This document shows positions 27,696 to 36,352 of a DNA stretch of 46,754 nucleotides, in pieces (the first letter of the stretch is position 1; each line of letters starts with the position of its first letter). The position numbers were made by a program, and so were the translations under genes. The stretch comes from Oscillatoriales cyanobacterium M59_W2019_021 (GTDB lineage Bacteria; Cyanobacteriota; Cyanobacteriia; Cyanobacteriales; Geitlerinemataceae): positions 1 through 46,754 of the forward strand of contig DVED01000202.1 of NCBI GenBank assembly GCA_015295945.1, written 5' to 3'. Below the pieces are notes generated by a model. The model was not told where the DNA came from. It saw nothing but the letters and a program-made list of their open reading frames with translations, and ran no database searches.

Positions 27696-29351
27696 ATGGC
27701 AAAAATAGTTTCGTTTAAAGAAGAGTCCCGACGGGCGATCGAGCAGGGGATTGACGCCCTTGCCGATGCCGTGCGGATCACCCTCGGTCCCAAAGGTCGC
27801 AACGTCGTTCTAGAAAAGAAATTCGGCGCACCCGAGATTGTTAACGATGGGATCACCATCGCCAAAGAAATCGAACTCTCCGATCCCCTGGAAAACACGG
27901 GCGCTCAACTCATTCGCGAAGTGGCTTCCCAAACCAAAGAAATCGCTGGGGATGGAACCACCACTGCCACGGTTCTCGCCCAAGCCATCATTCGCGAAGG
28001 CTTGAAAAACGTGGCTGCCGGCGCCAATCCGGTTGCCCTCAAACGGGGCATCGATAAAACCGTCGCCCGATTGGTCTCGGAAATCGCAGCCGTTAGCAAG
28101 CCGGTCGAAGGGGACGCCATCGCTCAAGTAGCAACGGTTTCAGCGGGGAATGACGAGCAAATCGGTCAAATCATTGCCGAAGCGATGGCAAAAGTCACCA
28201 AAGATGGCGTAATTACCGTCGAGGAGTCGAAGTCGCTGACGACGGAACTGGAAGTCGTCGAAGGGATGCAAATCGATCGCGGCTATATATCTCCCTACTT
28301 CGTCACCGATTCCGAACGGATGATGGTGGAATTCGACAATGCCTGCATTCTGATTACCGATAAAAAAATCGGCTCGATTCAAGATTTGATCCCCACCTTG
28401 GAAAAAGTGGCGCAGCAAGGCAAACCCCTGCTGATTATTGCCGAAGATGTGGAAGGGGAAGCCCTAGCCACCTTAGTGGTCAACAAAGCTCGGGGCGTGT
28501 TGAACGTGGCGGCTATTAAAGCGCCGGGGTTCGGCGATCGTCGCAAAGCCATGCTCCAAGATATCGCCATCCTCACCGGCGGTCAACTGGTGTCCGAAGA
28601 AGTGGGCTTGAGTTTGGACGCGATTTCCCTGGAAATGCTGGGAACGGCGCGCAAGGTGACGCTGACCAAAGATACCACCACCCTCCTCGCCGAAATCGAC
28701 GATCGCACTAAAGCTTCCGTAGATAAGCGCGTTGCCCAACTGCGCCAAGAGTTAGCCAACTCCGATTCGGATTACGACAAAGAAAAACTGCAAGAACGAA
28801 TCGCCAAACTCGCTGGCGGCGTCGCTGTCATCAAAGTGGGCGCGGCAACCGAAACCGAACTCAAAGATCGCAAACTGCGCATCGAAGATGCTCTCAACGC
28901 CACCAAAGCGGCAGTTGACGAAGGCATCGTTCCCGGCGGCGGCACCACCCTCATTCGCCTGGCTGCGAAGATAGACAGCTTCAAAGCCGATCTGTCTGGG
29001 GAAGAAAAAGTGGCAGCGGAAATCATTGCCAAAGCCTTGGAAGCCCCCCTGTATCAAATGGCAAAAAATGCCGGGGTCGAAGGTTCGGTGATCGTCGAGA
29101 AAGTCCGCGATGCCGATTTCAACATCGGTTACAATGCCATGACCGGACAACTGGAAAACTTGATCGCTTCCGGGATTATCGATCCGGCGAAGGTCGTCCG
29201 GTCGGCACTGCAAAATGCCGCCTCCATTGCCGGAATGGTGCTGACCACCGAAGCCCTAGTCGTCGAAAAACCGGAACCGAAAGCGGCGGCTGCACCCGGA
29301 ATGGATGCTATGGGCGGCATGGGCGGTATGGGCGGCATGGGCATGATGTAG
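27696..29351 (+). CDS. groEL: Chaperonin GroEL (60 kDa), second copy type without groES
   Basis: A complete 551-residue chaperonin. Signatures include [36 protein letters not shown] (nucleotide site), [16 protein letters not shown], and a C-terminal GGM-rich tail ([13 protein letters not shown]). The tail indicates a member that keeps the classical ring-interior Gly-Met end. It folds proteins in a double ring in the cytosol. No groES precedes it: the 700 nt upstream have no small co-chaperonin gene. This is therefore most likely the monocistronic groEL2-type copy of cyanobacteria, with a groESL operon elsewhere. The CIRCE site upstream predicts HrcA control. It ends at a strong terminator. 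Confidence 0.97.
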   Translation: MAKIVSFKEESRRAIEQGIDALADAVRITLGPKGRNVVLEKKFGAPEIVNDGITIAKEIELSDPLENTGAQLIREVASQTKEIAGDGTTTATVLAQAIIREGLKNVAAGANPVALKRGIDKTVARLVSEIAAVSKPVEGDAIAQVATVSAGNDEQIGQIIAEAMAKVTKDGVITVEESKSLTTELEVVEGMQIDRGYISPYFVTDSERMMVEFDNACILITDKKIGSIQDLIPTLEKVAQQGKPLLIIAEDVEGEALATLVVNKARGVLNVAAIKAPGFGDRRKAMLQDIAILTGGQLVSEEVGLSLDAISLEMLGTARKVTLTKDTTTLLAEIDDRTKASVDKRVAQLRQELANSDSDYDKEKLQERIAKLAGGVAVIKVGAATETELKDRKLRIEDALNATKAAVDEGIVPGGGTTLIRLAAKIDSFKADLSGEEKVAAEIIAKALEAPLYQMAKNAGVEGSVIVEKVRDADFNIGYNAMTGQLENLIASGIIDPAKVVRSALQNAASIAGMVLTTEALVVEKPEPKAAAAPGMDAMGGMGGMGGMGMM

Positions 29352-29464
29352 TCATTGCCGACTGCTGCTGGAGGTCAACCCCTTGGCAGGTAGCGCGAGA
29401 TCGATCGATATCGGTCTCCGTTTGAACCGCCCATCTTCTGTGAATGCCTTAATTGCCAGTCTAG

Positions 29465-29501
29465 AGGCGAATCGCCGCGAGCGATTCGCCTGATTTTTTT
29501 T
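29465..29501 (+). terminator. Rho-independent terminator after groEL
   Basis: AGGCGAATCGC (29465-29475) and GCGATTCGCCT (29481-29491) make a perfect 11-bp stem with a 5-nt loop, followed by GATTTTTTTT. It is a strong intrinsic terminator about 115 nt after the groEL stop. Confidence 0.93.
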
Positions 29502-29599
29502 GTAAATTCTTGACGAAGTTGTGGGTTTTCCCGAAGGGATGAGGGAGCGTTGCTCGCCGCGAAAAGTTATGATGCTTCATAGGGATTGCCCTATATGGT

Positions 29600-29929
29600 T
29601 TGACCGATCGGGGAATTCATCGTGGCAAATTAGTGACGATCGAGGTGGATCGTGCCATCGCTCCCCCAGTTCGGGTTTTCAGATCGCCAGTTGGTATCCG
29701 ACTGGCAATCGACGCCAATCCCGACTCGCTAGTCCTTGAATCGCTTTTTGATGGGGTGTACCGCATTGTTGAACGACCTCTAGCACTAAGGGTTGACATC
29801 CTTATTGACCGTACTAGTTGGGAAAATCTGGAAAACCGCAGTTCTCCAGCGCTCGTTCCCCGCTTATCCGTCACCCACACTGACTCATGCACGTCCCACA
29901 CAATCCGGAACTGTTCGGCGCTTTTTTAG
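29600..29929 (+). CDS. Possible small hypothetical gene overlapping the histidine kinase start
   Basis: A 109-codon open frame opens at TTG 29600 or later starts such as GTG 29633. It overlaps the first 43 nt of the histidine kinase gene. Its middle part ([31 protein letters not shown]) has a protein-like mix of hydrophobic and acidic residues and codon choice like the neighbours. No good ribosome site and no known family are recognised. It fills most of the 535-nt gap between groEL and the kinase. It may be an unannotated small gene, a remnant, or chance. Confidence 0.25.
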   Translation: MTDRGIHRGKLVTIEVDRAIAPPVRVFRSPVGIRLAIDANPDSLVLESLFDGVYRIVERPLALRVDILIDRTSWENLENRSSPALVPRLSVTHTDSCTSHTIRNCSALF

Positions 29930-31836
29930 ACTACAGTCCCCTGGCGATTGCCATGGTCGATCGCCAGATGCGCTATTTATGCGTCAGCCAGAAATGGGTA
30001 GAGGAGTTGGGACTGGATGATTCGACGGCGATCGGTCGATCGCACTACGAAGCGTATCCCTATCGTCGCACGGCTTGGAAACAAATTCATCAACACTGTT
30101 TGGCCGGTCATGAGGGCAAGTGGCAAGAACCTAAAATCCGCCAGTCCGACGTTAGAGGGGCTGCCTTTCAGTGGCACATTTGTCCGTGGCGGACGGCAAC
30201 CGGAGAAATCGGCGGCTTGATTTTGGTGCGAGAAAATATTACCAAACCCAAACAGGCGATCGCCACGTTGAAAAGTGCCAACCACACCCTGAAGAAATCC
30301 TTGCACCAAGTCCGCACCCAACTTCAGACGACTCTGGAAGACTTGCGCCGCGAAAAAGAAGAACGCCAGCGCCTCGACGACACCCTCCCCATTACCCAAA
30401 TGTCGATCAATAAAGCCGGAGACGCGGTTTTCTGGATCGATCGCCAGGGCAAACTCTTTTATATCAACGATGCCGCTTGTCTGGCATTGGGATACACCCG
30501 CGACGAACTTCTCTCCCTCACCATTCACGACATCAACCCGGATTTGCCCCCCGAAGTTTGGCCCGATTATTGGGATCAAATTCAGGAATTCGGCTCCTTT
30601 ACCCTCGATTCCCGACATCGAACGAAAACGGGCAAAATCTTTCCGGTAGAAGTCACGGTTAACTCCCTGATGTACAAGGGTCAAGAGTGCGCCTGTACCT
30701 TCGTGCGCGACATTACCGAACGCAAGCGTGCTGAAGCCGAACTCTATCAAGCCACCCTCGCCGCCGAAGCCGCTAACCAAGCCAAAAGTTCCTTCCTCGC
30801 CAGCATGAGCCACGAACTGCGCACGCCCCTCAACGCCATTATCGGCTACAGCGAAATCTTGCAGGAAGAAGTGGAAGACTTGGGCTTGGAAAACGAAGAT
30901 ATCATGTCCGACTTGCAAAGCATTACCACGGCGGGTCGGCATTTGCTCTCGATTATCAGCGATATTCTCGACTTCTCCAAAATCGAAGCGGGGAAAATGG
31001 ATCTGGTTCCCGAAGAATTCGAGGTTTCCCAACTGATTTACGAAGTCGAGTCTACCATCGAGCCGTTGGTGGAGAAAAATACCAACACGCTTAAAGTGAT
31101 TTGCAGCCTCAATGTGGGGACGATGTATACTGATCGCACGAAAATGCGACAGGTGCTGCTCAACTTGCTGAGCAATGCTGCCAAGTTCACCCACCAGGGA
31201 ACGATTACGATGACCGTCAATCGCCAAACGTCACCGTTTGCCCTCTACGCCAGCGATCCCGATCGCGATCCCGAAAATACCGCCTCCGATTCCTTTTCCT
31301 GGATTTGCATCCGCGTCAGCGATACGGGAATCGGCATGACCCCCGATCAAATCGACCAGATTTTCGAGCCGTTTACCCAAGCCGACGGTTCGACGACGCG
31401 CCAATACGGCGGTACGGGATTGGGACTGGCAATCAGCCGCCGCTTCTGTCAGATGATGGGGGGAGATATCACCGTCGAAAGCCAAGAGAACGTGGGTTCG
31501 ACGTTTACGATCGATTTGCCCGCCAGCGTTCTACATAAGGATACCTTTACGAACGGATTGCCGGCTACGCCAGCCGATCGAGTTGCCGAGGAAGATGAGG
31601 ACGAAACGCTTTCCGAACCCGATGGAGATTCAGAGTCTTTATGGTCGGTTCCCGATCCGGAGATGACAGACGAAGACTTCGCCGAGTGGGAATTGACCCA
31701 TGCAGATTTAAATTTAGACTTGCCTCCGTGGGACGATTTGCCCGAAGATTTAGAAATTCCCCCCATTCCCGGCTTGGAGTTGGAGGAGGTGATCGAAAAA
31801 AAAGAGTGGCGTTTTGAAATGGAAGGCAGTGAGTAA
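29887..31836 (+). CDS. PAS-PAS sensor histidine kinase with acidic C-terminal tail
   Basis: A 649-residue soluble hybrid-less histidine kinase. A first PAS domain covers about residues 8-120 ([19 protein letters not shown]). A coiled-coil follows ([11 protein letters not shown]), then a second PAS with the PAC end [17 protein letters not shown]. The HisKA motif is [17 protein letters not shown], with His as phosphoacceptor. The ATPase domain carries the N box (NLLSNAAKF), G1 (DTGIGM), F box and G2 (GGTGLGLAI). There are no membrane segments and no receiver domain, so a separate response regulator is needed and none is linked. The last 90 residues are very acidic and Pro-rich ([25 protein letters not shown]), which is unusual. 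The start is ATG 29887. An ACTTATT-type repeat follows the stop. Confidence 0.93.
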   Translation: MHVPHNPELFGAFLDYSPLAIAMVDRQMRYLCVSQKWVEELGLDDSTAIGRSHYEAYPYRRTAWKQIHQHCLAGHEGKWQEPKIRQSDVRGAAFQWHICPWRTATGEIGGLILVRENITKPKQAIATLKSANHTLKKSLHQVRTQLQTTLEDLRREKEERQRLDDTLPITQMSINKAGDAVFWIDRQGKLFYINDAACLALGYTRDELLSLTIHDINPDLPPEVWPDYWDQIQEFGSFTLDSRHRTKTGKIFPVEVTVNSLMYKGQECACTFVRDITERKRAEAELYQATLAAEAANQAKSSFLASMSHELRTPLNAIIGYSEILQEEVEDLGLENEDIMSDLQSITTAGRHLLSIISDILDFSKIEAGKMDLVPEEFEVSQLIYEVESTIEPLVEKNTNTLKVICSLNVGTMYTDRTKMRQVLLNLLSNAAKFTHQGTITMTVNRQTSPFALYASDPDRDPENTASDSFSWICIRVSDTGIGMTPDQIDQIFEPFTQADGSTTRQYGGTGLGLAISRRFCQMMGGDITVESQENVGSTFTIDLPASVLHKDTFTNGLPATPADRVAEEDEDETLSEPDGDSESLWSVPDPEMTDEDFAEWELTHADLNLDLPPWDDLPEDLEIPPIPGLELEEVIEKKEWRFEMEGSE

Positions 31837-31839
31837 ATC

Positions 31840-31860
31840 TTAAGTAATAAGTAATAAGTT
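31840..31860. repeat. AATAAGT heptamer repeat (inverse of ACTTATT)
   Basis: Two to three AAGTAAT units lie between the histidine kinase stop and the aminotransferase start. They are the reverse complement of the ACTTATT arrays at 259-277 and 13637-13671. The gap to the next gene is only 33 nt, so both genes may share a transcript. Confidence 0.75.
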
Positions 31861-31869
31861 GAAATTAGC

Positions 31870-32994
31870 ATGAAAAACTATCCCCCCGTATCTGCCTTGC
31901 AAATGCCCGATCGCCTGCTGTTGGGTCCTGGACCGTCTAACGCCCATCCGGCAGTGCTTCAAGCCATGAGTACGCCTCCGGTGGGACATCTCGACCCCAC
32001 CTTTCTAGCGTTGATGGACGAAATTCAATCGCTGTTGCGCTACGTGTGGCAGACCCAGAACCCGATGACGATCGCCGTTAGCGGGACGGGAACCGCAGCC
32101 ATGGAAGCGACGATCGCCAATTCCGTCCAACCGGGAGATATCGTCTGTGTCGGTGTTGCTGGCTATTTCGGCAATCGCTTGGTGGATATGGCACGACGCT
32201 ACGGGGGGGACGTGCGGACGATCTCCAAACCCTGGGGAGACGTTTTTTCCTTAGAAGAACTGCGGCAGGCACTCGAAACCTACTGTCCGGCAATCCTAGC
32301 ATTGGTACACGCGGAAACGTCTACGGGTGCGCGTCAACCCCTCGAAGGCGTCGGCGAATTATGCCGGGAATTCGGCTGTTTGTTGTTGGTGGATACGGTG
32401 ACGAGTTTGGGCGGTGTCCCCATTTTCCTGGACGAATGGGGAGTCGATCTTGCCTACAGTTGCTCTCAAAAAGGGTTGGGTTGCTCTCCCGGCGCGTCCC
32501 CATTTACTATGAGTCCCAAGGCTTGGGAAAAATTGCAGCAACGCCCCAACAAAGTGCCCAATTGGTATCTGGATATGACGCTGCTCGGCAAATATTGGGG
32601 CAGCGAACGAATGTATCACCACACCGCACCGATTAACCTTTACTACGGACTTCGGGAAGCACTGCGTTTAATTGCTGAAGAGGGATTGGAAAATTGCTGG
32701 CAGCGCCACCAACAGAATGCCGAATACCTGTGGGAACAGTTAGAAATGCTCGGTCTAATCCCCCACGTTGCTCGAGAATTTCGACTGCCGACGCTGACAA
32801 CGGTTCGCATTCCGGATGGGGTCGATGGTAAAGCGATTTCGGGCAAATTATTACAGGAATACAACATCGAAATTGGCGGCGGATTGGGAGAGTTGGCGGG
32901 TCAAGTTTGGCGGGTGGGACTGATGGGTTATAACAGTCGAAAAGAAAGCGTCGATCGCCTGATTTCCGCCTTGAAAGAGGTATTGCTGCGGTAA
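31870..32994 (+). CDS. Class V aminotransferase (alanine/serine-glyoxylate type)
   Basis: A 374-residue fold-type I PLP enzyme. The N-terminus LLLGPGPSNAHPAVL is typical of serine-pyruvate/alanine-glyoxylate aminotransferases. SGTGTAAMEA binds the cofactor phosphate, DTVTSLGG carries the PLP ring Asp, and SQKGLG holds the Schiff-base Lys201. The end WRVGLMGYNS is family typical. Cyanobacterial homologues convert glyoxylate to glycine in photorespiration; some are annotated as soluble hydrogenase 42-kDa subunit from an old misnaming. The amino donor (alanine or serine) cannot be decided. The start ATG is at 31870. A hairpin with partial U tract follows at 33012-33040. Confidence 0.93.
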   Translation: MKNYPPVSALQMPDRLLLGPGPSNAHPAVLQAMSTPPVGHLDPTFLALMDEIQSLLRYVWQTQNPMTIAVSGTGTAAMEATIANSVQPGDIVCVGVAGYFGNRLVDMARRYGGDVRTISKPWGDVFSLEELRQALETYCPAILALVHAETSTGARQPLEGVGELCREFGCLLLVDTVTSLGGVPIFLDEWGVDLAYSCSQKGLGCSPGASPFTMSPKAWEKLQQRPNKVPNWYLDMTLLGKYWGSERMYHHTAPINLYYGLREALRLIAEEGLENCWQRHQQNAEYLWEQLEMLGLIPHVAREFRLPTLTTVRIPDGVDGKAISGKLLQEYNIEIGGGLGELAGQVWRVGLMGYNSRKESVDRLISALKEVLLR

Positions 32995-33011
32995 CATCAG
33001 AAGCTATACAT

Positions 33012-33044
33012 TGGAAGGGCGATCGCCAATCGCCCCTCCATTTA
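33012..33044 (+). terminator. Probable terminator after the aminotransferase
   Basis: TGGAAGGGCGAT (33012-33023) pairs with ATCGCCCCTCCA (33029-33040) with one A-C mismatch around a 5-nt loop. Only TTTAT follows, so it is a weaker intrinsic terminator. Confidence 0.55.
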
Positions 33045-33261
33045 TCAATGACCGGGTCAATATCAGAAACGGGTAATATGCTGCGTTCTATTTTCTCTCC
33101 ATTCAAAGCTATTGGCGATCGAGAAAAAACGTAACTCGCAATTTTTATGATTGCGACGTTTATTTTATATGGAGTCTATTAAGGGTTAAGTTATTCAGGA
33201 CGAATGACCGATCGGTAATTAACCAATCCCAAACCCAAAACCCCAAATGACCAATGACTAA

Positions 33262-34254
33262 TTACCGACTCCTTCCTCCCATCAAATACAACAACGCCAT
33301 TCGTACAGCAACCCCACTGGTAACTTGCGTTTGAATCAAACTCAACGCCGGATCGTCCATCAAATCCGAGCTAATTTCCACCCCGCGATTCACCGGACCT
33401 GGATGTAAAACTTTCACGTCCGGTTTGCACAATTGAAGGCGATCGCGCGTAATCCCAAAATGTTGGTGATATTCCCGCAAACTCGGTAACAAATGTTGCC
33501 CCATCCGTTCTTTTTGCAGGCGCAGTGTCATCACAAAATCGGCATCTTGCAGCGCGGGTTCCACTTGCCAGTGCAGGAACAATCTCTGGCGGCGTTCGTC
33601 TTTAATAGTATGGGCAAACAGTTTGGGTAACAACGTTGGCGGTGCGGCTAAGTGAACTTCGACACCGCTTGCTGTCAAGCTCCAAAGATTCGATCGCGCC
33701 ACTCGCGAGTGCAAGATATCCCCCACAATCGCCACTTTCTTATCTTTTAGTAACTGCGATCGCGGATTTTCAGGATCGAGCAGGGAACAGAGTGTAAATA
33801 GATCTAGGAGGGCTTGAGACGGATGCTCGTGCTGACCGTCTCCGGCATTGAGAACGCCCACCCCCGTTCCCAATCGATCCATTTCGGCAGCAACCGCGTG
33901 GGGAACCCCCGCTTCCCGATGGCGGATGACCATAATATCGGTTCCCATTGCCAAATAGGTTTTGGCAGTATCCAAAATGGTCTCCCCTTTGGTGAGGGAC
34001 GAACTCCCCGGAGAAAAGGTCAGCGCATCCGCACTGAGGCGCTTGGCGGCTAATTCAAAACTACTGCGGGTGCGCGTCGAAGGTTCAAAAAACATCGTGG
34101 TGACGACTTGACCTTGCAGCGTTGGCACTTTCTTCGTTCTCCGGGACAGTACCTCCCGAAAACTGGCAGCCGTTTGCAGCACGATATCGTATTCAGTCGG
34201 GAGAAAGTCCGCCAGAGAAAGAACGTGGCGGCGCGTCCAAGTCGTCGTAACCAT
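33262..34254 (-). CDS. pyrB: Aspartate carbamoyltransferase catalytic chain
   Basis: A 330-residue transcarbamylase of pyrimidine synthesis. It condenses carbamoyl phosphate and aspartate to carbamoyl aspartate in the cytosol. The carbamoyl phosphate motif [12 protein letters not shown] (residues about 55-66) is diagnostic. It is supported by [28 protein letters not shown] (aspartate domain) and HPGPVNRG near the C-terminus. The start is ATG 34252-34254; an upstream in-frame TTG would add three residues only. No regulatory chain (pyrI) or pyrR is seen beside it. It is divergent from the GerMN gene with just 27 nt between start codons, so the promoters must overlap or sit inside the opposite coding regions. 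A degenerate CCCAAA repeat lies just downstream. Confidence 0.96.
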   Translation of the reverse strand: MVTTTWTRRHVLSLADFLPTEYDIVLQTAASFREVLSRRTKKVPTLQGQVVTTMFFEPSTRTRSSFELAAKRLSADALTFSPGSSSLTKGETILDTAKTYLAMGTDIMVIRHREAGVPHAVAAEMDRLGTGVGVLNAGDGQHEHPSQALLDLFTLCSLLDPENPRSQLLKDKKVAIVGDILHSRVARSNLWSLTASGVEVHLAAPPTLLPKLFAHTIKDERRQRLFLHWQVEPALQDADFVMTLRLQKERMGQHLLPSLREYHQHFGITRDRLQLCKPDVKVLHPGPVNRGVEISSDLMDDPALSLIQTQVTSGVAVRMALLYLMGGRSR

Positions 34255-34281
34255 CGATCGCAATTTAAGCAGGTTTTACTT

Positions 34282-34806
34282 ATGAACAGTACCAAAAAAT
34301 GTCTCATTTCCTTTGTTTCTGGCGTTGTCTTTGCCGGAGCGATCGGCTATAGTTGGGCAACGTTCGGCGAAAGAATTTCCTTACCCTCAGCGCAAGCGAG
34401 TCCCACCGCACCGGAAACCGTCACCCCATTGCTGGCACAAGTCGAACCGGAAAATACCGTTCCCGTGACAATTTACTACGCCGACAGCCAGTGCGAAACC
34501 CTGCTGCCTCAATCCGTCCGGGTTCCGGCTGAGAATACGTTAGAAGGGGCGGTAGGAGCGACGATCGATCGGTGGAATAGCGGCGACTTCACCCTTGCCG
34601 GATATCGCCTCAGCGTCGATGATGCCACCGGAATTGCTACAGTTGACCTGCGCGTCGATCCCAATTCCCCCCGACAAATGATCTCCCTATCCAGTTGCGA
34701 GCGATTTGCGCTATTTGGCAGCCTCACGGAAACCCTGACTCAAAATCCCGATTGGCGGATTTCCAGCGTGCAATTCACCGAAAAAGGGGAACGAATTAGT
34801 TTTTAG
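34282..34806 (+). CDS. GerMN domain protein, membrane-anchored or exported
   Basis: A 174-residue protein with an N-terminal hydrophobic segment (ISFVSGVVFAGAIGYSWA, residues about 9-26) acting as signal or anchor. It is followed by a GerMN-type domain from residue about 60: VTIYYADSQCETLLPQSVRV, then a helix (LEGAVGATIDRWNSG) and ATVDLRVDP. GerMN domains occur in spore germination and lipoprotein-like proteins. In cyanobacteria they are extracytoplasmic proteins of unknown role. The start ATG 34282 has AGG 9-11 nt upstream. A longer upstream frame overlaps pyrB and is rejected. A single Cys pair (QCE and SSCER) could form a disulfide. No operon partner is seen. Confidence 0.8.
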   Translation: MNSTKKCLISFVSGVVFAGAIGYSWATFGERISLPSAQASPTAPETVTPLLAQVEPENTVPVTIYYADSQCETLLPQSVRVPAENTLEGAVGATIDRWNSGDFTLAGYRLSVDDATGIATVDLRVDPNSPRQMISLSSCERFALFGSLTETLTQNPDWRISSVQFTEKGERISF

Positions 34807-34829
34807 CGATTTGAACTCCATAGACGAAT

Positions 34830-35171
34830 TCATAAACTTGCTTGCAATTGTTGTAGGGGATGAATGAGTGGAGGCAGATTGTTTTGAATGGTTGACCAGG
34901 TAATTCGTAAATTTACTTAAAAATATTCGTGAGCGATAATATTTCTCATATTACTCATTAGCCGCTAGGGAATTTCAGGTGCTAAGGCTTGAAGGTCAGC
35001 AGGAACATTCATCGCAGCTTCACCAATAATAATTAGATCGTAAAGTACAGCTTTAACAACAGTTTCGTGTTGACTAAACTCATCAAAACTCATACTAGCA
35101 GTTCGTCTTTGAATACTATCAATTGCGTTGAGAATATCTTGAATACGCTCTTTTGCAGATCTAGAAGACAT
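34830..35171 (-). pseudogene. hepT: HepT-family toxin gene with two in-frame stop codons
   Basis: The frame starting at ATG 35169-35171 reads as a HepT (DUF86) toxin. TAG at codon 69 (34965-34967) replaces the tryptophan of the PEIPW motif, and TAA occurs at codon 85 (34917-34919). Read through, the frame runs 113 codons to TGA at 34830-34832, the normal HepT length. It contains the RNase motif RX4HXY at R76, H81 and Y83 (RNIIAHEY), followed by TWSTIQNNLPPL. The 68-residue product would lack the active site. No frameshift has occurred, so decay looks recent. It overlaps its MntA partner by 11 nt. HepT is a ribonuclease that MntA inactivates by AMPylating the motif tyrosine. Confidence 0.88.
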
Positions 35172-35451
35172 GAATAGCTTCCTCTAAAATCGGTTGCCGG
35201 AGATGTTCTTTTAAGGCATCTGCTGTACCGAGATCGACGGGACATTGGAATAAATCTTCCAGATAGTGTTTGATTTGAAAAAATTCGAAGAAGCCAACGT
35301 ATTCATTTAACTCAACCAAGATATCAACATCGCTTTGAGGGGTCGCTCGATCTCGAGCAACAGAGCCAAAAAGGTTAAGAGATTTGACCCCAAGCTTGCG
35401 TAGCTCTTCTTGATGAAGGTTAACTAAATTCAGTACATCTGACTTCCTCAT
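35161..35451 (-). CDS. mntA: MntA-type nucleotidyltransferase antitoxin
   Basis: A 96-residue minimal nucleotidyltransferase. The catalytic signature GS-X10-DXD is intact: G29, S30, D41 and D43 (FGSVARDR...SDVDILVE). In the HepT/MntA toxin-antitoxin family this enzyme neutralises HepT by transferring AMP to the toxin tyrosine. I chose ATG 35449-35451, with AAAGG upstream on the coding strand. A longer frame from TTG 35487 adds 12 residues. The 3' end overlaps the hepT start by 11 nt, the usual operon order with antitoxin first. Because hepT is broken, this antitoxin appears orphaned. A chromosomal nucleotidyltransferase with another target is the alternative. Confidence 0.9.
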   Translation of the reverse strand: MRKSDVLNLVNLHQEELRKLGVKSLNLFGSVARDRATPQSDVDILVELNEYVGFFEFFQIKHYLEDLFQCPVDLGTADALKEHLRQPILEEAIHVF

Positions 35452-35633
35452 ACTTTTACCTTTTACTTGATATAACAATGTCTCCAATAGACATCTCCGA
35501 AAGTGAAAGGAAACGATCGCACATTCATTTTAACCTAGCGATCGCGTTCGCTGTCACAATCATCGCTGAAATCGCGCTTTTCGTTGAGGCTTTGAGGGAG
35601 GATTAATACTAGATTGACGACAGAAAATCCAGC

Positions 35634-36052
35634 CTACAGAAAAAGCGATCGCACTTTTCGCAAAAAATTTTCTATTTCCTGTTCGCTTTCCAACACGATT
35701 AACGGGGAAACAATTTCTTGCCACATCACGTAAGAACGTCGCGGACGATCTTCAGAGAGGGGGGAACGTTGGGAACATAAAACCAATCCGGTGCTTCCGC
35801 GCCCTTTTCCGGGGGTTCGGTCAATCGCCAATAAATTCCCGAATTTTGACCGATGCAATATTGTCCGTCGGGATGCAACGCTTGCAAAATGGGGGTAATC
35901 GAATCGGTAAGGAGAAAGCTTTGCGGATGTTCTTGGAAATTTTTCACAAACGTGCCATCGGATTCGGGAAGTTGAGTGTGGTCGGGTAAAGATTTGGGGA
36001 AATCCGATGGGGGTGGCGAGATACCCGTTCGATCTGTTCTCGTTGAGATCAT
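35634..36052 (-). pseudogene. Uma2 family (DUF820) gene remnant with frameshift
   Basis: The first frame begins at ATG 36050-36052, with GGAG upstream, and reads through LPDHTQLPESDGTF and APDWFYVPNVPP. It then shifts at a run of six C (coding strand; 35759-35764) to a short wrong ending. The adjacent frame carries on the family sequence: LSEDRPRRSYVMWQEIVSPLIVLE. One extra C would rejoin them. Even repaired, the protein would be only about 139 residues, ending in ESEQEIENFLRKV. It would thus miss most of the restriction-endonuclease-like core present in full Uma2 proteins (about 190-240 residues). It is most likely a decayed fragment. Uma2 genes are very numerous in cyanobacteria. Confidence 0.8.
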
Positions 36053-36352
36053 ATCAGATTGACTCCTCGATCGCTTCCACTATATTAATCGATCTGTCCG
36101 CGAAGTGGCGATCGAGAGCCGTCTTGGGAAAGTTATCGGACTTTTCAACTGTACAATTGTTTCATTTTTTCAATGCTTGGGTTCGAGATGTAGAAATTGT
36201 CGCGAATATGAAAATTAAATCTCAATCTCAAGATCGATCGGGGTTGTTGCTTTGCAATTTTTCGTCAGTTCGATCTTTAAGTAGATTCCATTCGATGTTC
36301 ATTTTTGGTCTTTCCTAACGTTTTGCTTAACCCATAGTGATGTTAACTAGAT
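36053..36352. other. Intergenic spacer, no gene seen
   Basis: This 300-nt AT-rich stretch lies between the start of the Uma2 remnant and the end of the GUN4 gene. The open frames crossing it lack ribosome sites and protein-like composition. It must hold the promoter of the Uma2 remnant. No repeat or stable hairpin with U tract was noticed. Confidence 0.4.

Noticed and set aside
28752-29213. Long minus-strand frames inside groEL and the histidine kinase (also 29977-31227)
   Set aside because: Antisense shadows typical of GC-rich, codon-biased genes; compositions rich in Gly/Phe/His with no motifs.
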